Shown piece by piece: positions 6,301 to 9,481 of a stretch of 9,481 nt of DNA. Positions within the stretch are counted from its first letter, which is position 1; each line of letters starts with the position of its first letter. The notes below the pieces were generated by a model. It was not told the origin of the DNA, made no database searches, and saw only the letters and a list, made by a program, of their open reading frames with translations. The position numbers and the translations under genes are program-made. Source of the stretch: Desulfobacteraceae bacterium (GTDB lineage: Bacteria > Desulfobacterota > DSM-4660 > Desulfatiglandales > HGW-15); contig RPPU01000127.1 in NCBI GenBank assembly GCA_003819975.1, forward strand, positions 1 to 9,481. The letters are read 5' to 3'.

Positions 6301-7630
6301 CACCACCCTAAATTACGGATGGAGCGGCACCGTGACACCCACATTGGCTGGATATATCTTCGAACCGATCAGTAAAACTTATAACAATGTAACCGCAAAC
6401 CAAACCGGCCAGGATTTTATGGCAAGCCTAATGACCTTTACCGTTTCTGGGACCGTGAGTTATAATAATACGGGTTTGTCAGGAGTAATCTTAAACGGTT
6501 TGCCGGGCAATCCGGTGACTGATGCTTCGGGAGCTTACTCTGCCGTGGTGACTTATGGCTGGAGCGGCACAGCAACCCCTACTTTGGCCGGTTATTCCTT
6601 TTCGCCGGTCAATATAACTTATAACAACGTGACCGCAGGCCAAACCGGGCAAAATTATATTGCTACCCTATTGACCTACACCGTCTCCGGTACTGTGACT
6701 TTTAATGGTTCCGGGTTAGCTGGGGTGGCTTTAAACGGTTTGCCGGGCAATCCAATAACCAATGCTTCCGGAGCCTACTCCGCAATTGTTCCTTACGGTT
6801 GGAACGGCACGGCAACGCCTAGTTTGACCGGTTTCACCTTTGCACCGGCCGGTCGAACTTACAGCAATGTAGCCTCTAATCAAGACGTGCAAGACTATAT
6901 GGCAACCCAATTGACTTATACCGTCTCCGGTTCCATTACCCGCAATGGTTCCGGTGTTGCCGGAGTCGTGCTCAACGGCTTGCCGGGCAATCCGGTTACC
7001 GGCGCCGACGGCAATTATTCCGCAACCGTAAATCATGGCTGGAGCGGCACGGCAACGCCGACTTTGAACGGTTATACTTTTGCTCCGGTCAACCGAACCT
7101 ATAATAATGTAACGTCCAACCAAACGACACAGGATTATACCGCCACCCTGTTGACCTATACCATCTCGGGCAGAGTGACTTATAACGGCTCAAGCCTGGC
7201 CAACGTGACCCTGAACGGTTTACCGGGCAACCCGGTGACCAATTCATCCGGTAATTATACGGCCACGGTTCCTTACGGTTGGAGCGGCACGGCAACACCG
7301 ACTCGGAGTGGCTATGCTTTCACGCCGGTCAATCGAAGCTATAATAACGTAACTTCGAATCAGACCGGGCAAAACTATACGGCAATCAGAACCTACACCG
7401 TCTCCGGCCGGGTAACCTATAACGGTTCCGGTTTGGCCGGCGTGACTTTGAGCGGCTTGCCGGGTAACCCGGTGACCAATGCGACTGGAAATTATACCGC
7501 CATCGTAAATAGAGGCTGGAGCGGGACAGCAAGACCGACCTTAAGCGGTTACACCTTCTCGCCCGCGAAAAGAACGTACAGTAACGTAACTTCTAATAAA
7601 ACCGGTCAAAACTATACTGCTTATCATTAA
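3320..7630 (+). CDS. Large exported repeat protein: Asp-box beta-propeller repeats plus ten 80-residue beta-sandwich-like repeats
   Basis: This is a 1436-residue protein of unknown function. Residues 1-29 form a Sec signal peptide: basic start MKFKNIHPYTK, hydrophobic core and a VQA cleavage site before G30. Residues 44-638 hold 14 blade-like repeats of about 43 residues (pattern: LAIDPQTPSTLY, then GVFKSTDSGASW, then NNGL). Thirteen carry an Asp-box (S-x-D/N-x-G-x-x-W), as in sialidases, sortilin-like, Ycf48-like and GH74 propellers. Residues 639-1436 are ten consecutive repeats of about 80 residues (pattern: YTISGTVTYNGSGLAGV, GLPGNPVTDASGNY, GWSGT, GYTF, YNNVT, QNYTA), resembling carboxypeptidase-regulatory-like or Cna-B-type folds. 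The chain ends within the last repeat, with no LPXTG, PEP-CTERM, transmembrane or type IX sorting tail. AGGGGG seven bases before ATG 3320 supports the start. A secreted or surface binding or adhesion role is inference. Glycosidase activity cannot be claimed. Confidence 0.9.
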   Translation: MKFKNIHPYTKIGVLLLIAALFIPLTVQAGANQWTGIGPFGGAIDCLAIDPHTPSNLYIGTSSGILFKSIDSGTHWNTIHSAMINKEIRTLVIDPQAPSILYAGTSIGAYKSTDSGGNWSAVDGVLMNKPVNVLVIDPQTPNILYACTGNTGVYKSTNSGVSWTAINNGLSNIAIFDLAVDPQTPNIIYAVSWTGISKSINGGANWTAINNGLTNLNLDSVAVDLQTPSTLYVGTWGSGVFKSTNSGASWTAMNNGLTVKSIRFLAVNPQTPSIVYAGTDSGGIYKSTDNGANWIETNNGLVNLNVFSFSINPQTPGNIYVGTSSGVFKSTDSGANWITTNNGLTNLNIDSLAIDKQTPSTLYAVTLSNGLFKSTDSGANWNAITNGLESYNIRFLTIDPQISSTLYAGDGLLFIFKSTDSGASWTAIHNGPMPADIRLLVVDPLISSTLYAGTMMGVLKSIDDGANWIMMNNGLTNLFIDSLSVDPQTPSTLYVGTYDGVFKSADAGASWTAMNNGLTNFNINSLAIDPQTPSTLYVGTHDGVFKSADAGASWTAMNNGLTNFNINSLAIDPQTPGTLYAGTGGGVFKSIDGGITWFLFSDGMGALEITDLAVNPQNPSILYAGTLKFSAFKYGIQSTYSISGIVTFNNSGLAGVTLSGLPGDPGTDASGNYSVTVPEGWAGTVIPVLNGYNFNPPGLIYENVQTDYSGQNYTAALATYTISGTVTYNGSGLAGVALNGLPGNPITDTSGAYSITIPHGWSGTVTPSLAGYTFLPGSLTYYNVTADQTLQNYVATLLTLTISGTVTHNGSGLAGVTLNGLPGNPVTDASGNYSAAVLYGSSGTVVPSLNGYAFTPSSRSYINVTSDQTAQDYTATLLTYTISGTVTLNGSGLAGVALNGLPGNPVTDASGAYSAVVIYGWSGTVTPALPGYNFTPANLTYNNVTANQVGQNYTATLMTYTISGTVTLNGSGLAGVTLNGLPGNPVTDASGIYSTTLNYGWSGTVTPTLAGYIFEPISKTYNNVTANQTGQDFMASLMTFTVSGTVSYNNTGLSGVILNGLPGNPVTDASGAYSAVVTYGWSGTATPTLAGYSFSPVNITYNNVTAGQTGQNYIATLLTYTVSGTVTFNGSGLAGVALNGLPGNPITNASGAYSAIVPYGWNGTATPSLTGFTFAPAGRTYSNVASNQDVQDYMATQLTYTVSGSITRNGSGVAGVVLNGLPGNPVTGADGNYSATVNHGWSGTATPTLNGYTFAPVNRTYNNVTSNQTTQDYTATLLTYTISGRVTYNGSSLANVTLNGLPGNPVTNSSGNYTATVPYGWSGTATPTRSGYAFTPVNRSYNNVTSNQTGQNYTAIRTYTVSGRVTYNGSGLAGVTLSGLPGNPVTNATGNYTAIVNRGWSGTARPTLSGYTFSPAKRTYSNVTSNKTGQNYTAYH
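3449..5233 (+). repeat. Fourteen tandem propeller-blade repeats of about 129 bp (Asp-box/BNR type)
   Basis: The coding repeats start at residues near 44, 87, 130 and so on, at intervals of 42-44 residues. Each runs from a hydrophobic strand (LAIDPQTP) through LYVGT and the Asp-box to a final W-containing strand and the NNGL turn. Repeats 3-5 have N in place of the Asp-box D. Repeat 14 keeps LAVNPQNPSILYAGT but lacks the Asp-box and W strand. The mature N-terminus (NQWTGIGPFGG, 32-42) looks like the missing last strand, which would let the propeller close by pairing its two ends. Confidence 0.85.
4832..5043 (+). repeat. Recent tandem duplication of one propeller blade (129-bp period)
   Basis: Bases 4832-4914 and 4961-5043 are identical over 83 bases, offset by exactly 129 bases (43 codons). 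The identity covers the Asp-box of one blade and the first strand of the next (blades 11-13). Flanking bases in the same repeats differ at silent sites. Other blades in the gene are much less alike at DNA level, so this pair is a young duplication or has been homogenised by gene conversion. Confidence 0.9.
5234..7627 (+). repeat. Ten tandem 240-bp coding repeats (80-residue domains)
   Basis: Repeat starts are at 5234, 5474, 5714, 5954, 6194, 6434, 6674, 6914, 7154 and 7391. Eight are exactly 240 bp and the last two 237 bp. The core GLPGNPVT is kept in repeats 2-10 in this or a one-residue variant form; repeat 1 reads GLPGDPGT and is the most divergent. Repeat 3 has SS for the WS of the GWSGT motif. 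Synonymous codons vary widely between copies (for example GLPGN is written with CTACCGGGT, TTACCCGGC and TTGCCAGGC), so this array is old and its protein sequence is maintained by selection. Confidence 0.9.
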
Positions 7631-7647
7631 ATCATAAAGCCATATGA

Positions 7648-7688
7648 GGATTCATGGAGAGTTTATCGATAAACCTCTCCATGGATCC
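7648..7688. terminator. Long hairpin between convergent genes, possible bidirectional terminator
   Basis: The arms GGATTCATGGAGAG and CTCTCCATGGATCC pair over 14 positions with one G-T wobble. A further TTTA/TAAA pairing closes on a TCGA loop. The hairpin sits between the stop of the large gene (7630) and the stop of the flavoprotein gene (7690), and its right arm almost touches the latter. No clear U-run follows on either strand, so it lacks the full form of an intrinsic terminator. It may act with Rho or only protect mRNA 3' ends. Confidence 0.5.
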
Positions 7689-7689
7689 C

Positions 7690-8286
7690 CTAAAATGGTT
7701 TAATAATATTTTTGACGATTTTCTCGATCATCTGCCGGTCTTTATCCTTAAGAACCATATCCACAGCTCTTCCTTTTAGCCCAAAATGATAGTATTTAAT
7801 CTTTTTGATCCCTAAAGGCCTTGCGAACAGTTTAAACGTTTTCCGGGCGCCGGTTAAAAAGGGGATCATCGGTCCGGGCAAGGCGCTCGTGGTGATCAAG
7901 ATGCCTTTTATTCCTTTGGGCGCTGCTCTGACTTTAGGGGAATACATCTCTTCGGACCAATAGGCACACCCCCCCATCCTTTCAATCATCACCCTGAAAA
8001 GCGAAGGCAAGTCATAGCAATTAATCGGCGACGAAACAATGATCTGCTTCGATTGCAGCATACACTGCAACAAGCCGGCCATATCGTCCTGCAAAGAGCA
8101 GGGGCCCAGCTCTTTGCCCGGGGTTCGCATGCACGTTCTGCAATTGGTGCAAAACTTGAGCGACAATTCCCGCAATTTAATATATTGAAAATCAATGTTA
8201 GCCGACGTGATCCCCCGGCATAACCGATCGCAAATTTGGTCGTTGATCCCGCCTATCCGGGGCGATACATTTATGATTGTAATCAT
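7690..8286 (-). CDS. Flavodoxin-fold NADPH-dependent FMN reductase / iron-sulfur flavoprotein-like protein
   Basis: The 198-residue product has the flavodoxin-like layout of NADPH-dependent FMN reductases. A first strand and phosphate loop IINVSPRIGGINDQI (4-18) would hold FMN. A second loop is VSSPINCYDLPSLFRVMIERMG (84-105), equivalent to the family SPIY...K..IDR segment. Between them is a cysteine cluster, C46-x2-C49-x2-C52-x10-C63, at the place where iron-sulfur flavoproteins bind a 4Fe-4S cluster; their last spacing is usually shorter. An electron-transfer or reductase role with unknown partner is therefore likely. The ATG at 8286 is chosen because it overlaps the upstream gene's stop as ATGA and has GGAG five bases before it. 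A longer frame up to 8406 would lie inside the phosphoesterase gene. Coupled translation with that gene is expected. Confidence 0.85.
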   Translation of the reverse strand: MITIINVSPRIGGINDQICDRLCRGITSANIDFQYIKLRELSLKFCTNCRTCMRTPGKELGPCSLQDDMAGLLQCMLQSKQIIVSSPINCYDLPSLFRVMIERMGGCAYWSEEMYSPKVRAAPKGIKGILITTSALPGPMIPFLTGARKTFKLFARPLGIKKIKYYHFGLKGRAVDMVLKDKDRQMIEKIVKNIIKPF

Positions 8287-9395
8287 TGAAACTCCACTTC
8301 GATCAACATGATTTCCGAATCGCCTGCCGTGCGCACCGGCGGCCCCCAGGTGCGGATACCGCTGGTGACGAAAAAATGGGTATTCCCGATCTTCTTGTAC
8401 CCCCAACTTAATTCATAAACTTGTTTGGTAATAAAATTCAAAGGGAACAACTGGCCGTTGTGGGTGTGTCCCGAGACTTGGATATCGACTTTGCTGCTGC
8501 TCACTTCAAGCAGGTTAAGCGGCCGGTGATCCATTAAAATGACCGGCAGATCCTCAGGAGCATCTTTTAAAAGTTCGTCCAGGTTTTTTCGTTTTTGGGA
8601 ACGATTCTCATTGCGGCCGGCCAGATAAAAGGCCTGATCCACGACAACTCCCTCGTCTTCCAGCACTTCGATTCCGGCCCGCTTGAAAAAGGCGTGTTTG
8701 CCTTGGCCGCCGTGCCATTCATGATTGCCGAATACCGCGTAAACCCCGTATTTGGATTTGATTTGCCGGAAAAGAAGTTCGAATTCCGATTCTCTCTCGG
8801 TGTCCCCATGCCCTTCGACCAAATCGCCCGGCAACAACACGATGTCCGCTTTCAGGGAATTCAGCTTGTCGACAAACGACGGCATAAAGCCTTTGGCCGT
8901 TGAATCCCGCAGATGAAAATCCGAAGCCAGGGCGATGCGCAGATGATCGATCTCGGAAGTCTTACGCGGGACCTGAATGGAGTAAGTATTCACCCGAATC
9001 CGGTTATAATGCGCGATACCGTACATTTCCACGATCAGAGGAACGGCTAAAACTATCGGCACGCAAACAGACCGGAATCGTCGGGTGCGCATGATTTCAC
9101 GCGGAATAATTTTCAAAAAATAATTGAGCCCGGTCAAAAAGTCGCAGGCAATCAAAACCAAAAACAAATACAATAAATAGGGCAGGCCGTAATAACCGGC
9201 CGTCTGGGCATACCGAATCCAACCGGCCTCGCTGTCATGCGCCGGAATTTCAACCAGGGGAAAGATCAGAACCAATAATAAATAGACCGTGAGGACAAGG
9301 CCGCGCCGGCCATACCCGGTCAATAATCTTCTCAAGCGGAAAAAGATGTAAAGATTAGGCAGGATATAGAATGATAAAAAAAAAGTTCGCCACAT
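8283..9395 (-). CDS. Membrane-anchored calcineurin-like metallophosphoesterase (YaeI/YkuE-like)
   Basis: This 370-residue protein has four hydrophobic segments (about 3-18, 33-50, 69-90 and 109-128) followed by a metallophosphoesterase domain (about 150-368). All metal-binding motifs are present: D159-x-H161 (ASDFHL), G190-D191, G223-N-H225-E, H290 (MDHRP) and G309-H-T-H312 (SGHTHNGQLFP). Basic loops after segments 1 and 3 (LRRLLTGYGRR and REIMRTRRFR) suggest, by the positive-inside rule, that the catalytic domain faces the periplasm. The substrate is unknown; relatives act on phosphodiesters or phospholipid headgroups. The ATG at 9395 is the first methionine and begins the first membrane segment, but has no Shine-Dalgarno sequence. 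It is the first gene of a two-gene unit and overlaps the flavoprotein gene by four bases. Confidence 0.9.
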   Translation of the reverse strand: MWRTFFLSFYILPNLYIFFRLRRLLTGYGRRGLVLTVYLLLVLIFPLVEIPAHDSEAGWIRYAQTAGYYGLPYLLYLFLVLIACDFLTGLNYFLKIIPREIMRTRRFRSVCVPIVLAVPLIVEMYGIAHYNRIRVNTYSIQVPRKTSEIDHLRIALASDFHLRDSTAKGFMPSFVDKLNSLKADIVLLPGDLVEGHGDTERESEFELLFRQIKSKYGVYAVFGNHEWHGGQGKHAFFKRAGIEVLEDEGVVVDQAFYLAGRNENRSQKRKNLDELLKDAPEDLPVILMDHRPLNLLEVSSSKVDIQVSGHTHNGQLFPLNFITKQVYELSWGYKKIGNTHFFVTSGIRTWGPPVRTAGDSEIMLIEVEFQ

Positions 9396-9401
9396 GGTTC
9401 G

Positions 9402-9430
9402 AATGTATCACATCGGGTTTTTTGAGTCAA
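9402..9430 (-). promoter_or_regulatory. Candidate sigma-70 promoter of the phosphoesterase-flavoprotein unit, placed for a leaderless mRNA
   Basis: On the minus strand TTGACT (9425-9430, five of six) and TACATT (9402-9407, four of six) are separated by exactly 17 bases. Only six bases lie between the -10 box and the ATG, so the normal start point would be the A of the start codon. The lack of a ribosome binding site in the same place supports the reading. The remaining bases 9431-9481 show no gene. Confidence 0.45.
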
Positions 9431-9481
9431 ACGGCTTCCCGAAGGGGTCCGGTTCTAAAACCAACATTTCCTCATCATTTG

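Noticed and set aside
4751..7298. Several minus-strand open frames opposite the repeat protein, with repeated peptide stretches
   Set aside because: Their repetition simply mirrors the coding repeats on the plus strand; they have no convincing starts or domains.
3449..7627. Regularly spaced repeats considered as a CRISPR or non-coding satellite array
   Set aside because: The repeats have 129-bp and 240-bp periods in multiples of three, stay in one open frame, and vary mainly at silent sites, so they are protein-coding domains.
8287..8406. A 40-residue N-terminal extension of the flavoprotein
   Set aside because: It overlaps the conserved end of the phosphoesterase in another frame and does not look like a flavodoxin N-terminus.
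8595..8903. A 102-residue open frame on the plus strand opposite the phosphoesterase
   Set aside because: It is the complement of the conserved metal-binding region and has no family resemblance.

Overview
The window looks like a chromosomal segment of a Gram-negative bacterium of moderate GC. A member of the Desulfobacterota (former Deltaproteobacteria) is my best guess. The guess rests on the rlmE-yebC-ruvC-ruvA order, the style of the RlmE and RuvC proteins, the iron-sulfur-type flavoprotein and the short intergenic repeats. No marker gene fixes the taxonomy.

Left part (1-2855, minus strand): a housekeeping operon for RNA modification, regulation and recombination is transcribed right to left as rlmE (23S rRNA 2'-O-methyltransferase), yebC (YebC/PmpR/TACO1 family), ruvC (Holliday junction resolvase) and ruvA (Holliday junction binding). 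yebC/ruvC and ruvC/ruvA overlap by 1 and 4 bases. ruvB, often the next gene, does not begin in the 222 bases after ruvA. That space holds an octamer run and a perfect 27-bp inverted repeat around 100 bp.

Middle (2752-3319): a divergent intergenic region of about 570 bases. It carries promoter candidates in both directions, a possible 52-codon gene and a 22-codon ORF with a near-ideal ribosome binding site ahead of the large gene.

Centre (3320-7630, plus strand): one 1436-residue exported repeat protein. A signal peptide is followed by 14 beta-propeller blade repeats of about 43 residues (13 with an Asp-box/BNR motif) and then ten 80-residue beta-sandwich-like repeats that run to the last residue. 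It is probably a secreted or surface protein of unknown ligand. Two adjacent blades share 83 identical bases, a sign of recent duplication, whereas the C-terminal repeats keep their protein sequence despite many silent differences.

Right part (7690-9481, minus strand): a two-gene unit made of a membrane-anchored calcineurin-like metallophosphoesterase and, overlapping it by ATGA, a flavodoxin-fold protein with a four-cysteine cluster. The phosphoesterase promoter is placed so that transcription would begin at or next to its ATG (a predicted leaderless mRNA). The unit converges on the large gene, and a long hairpin fills the 59-base gap.

I saw no tRNA, rRNA, CRISPR array, intact transposase or phage gene. 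I found no clear new multi-gene system. The most distinctive items are the large two-part repeat protein and the intergenic repeats at the left edge.
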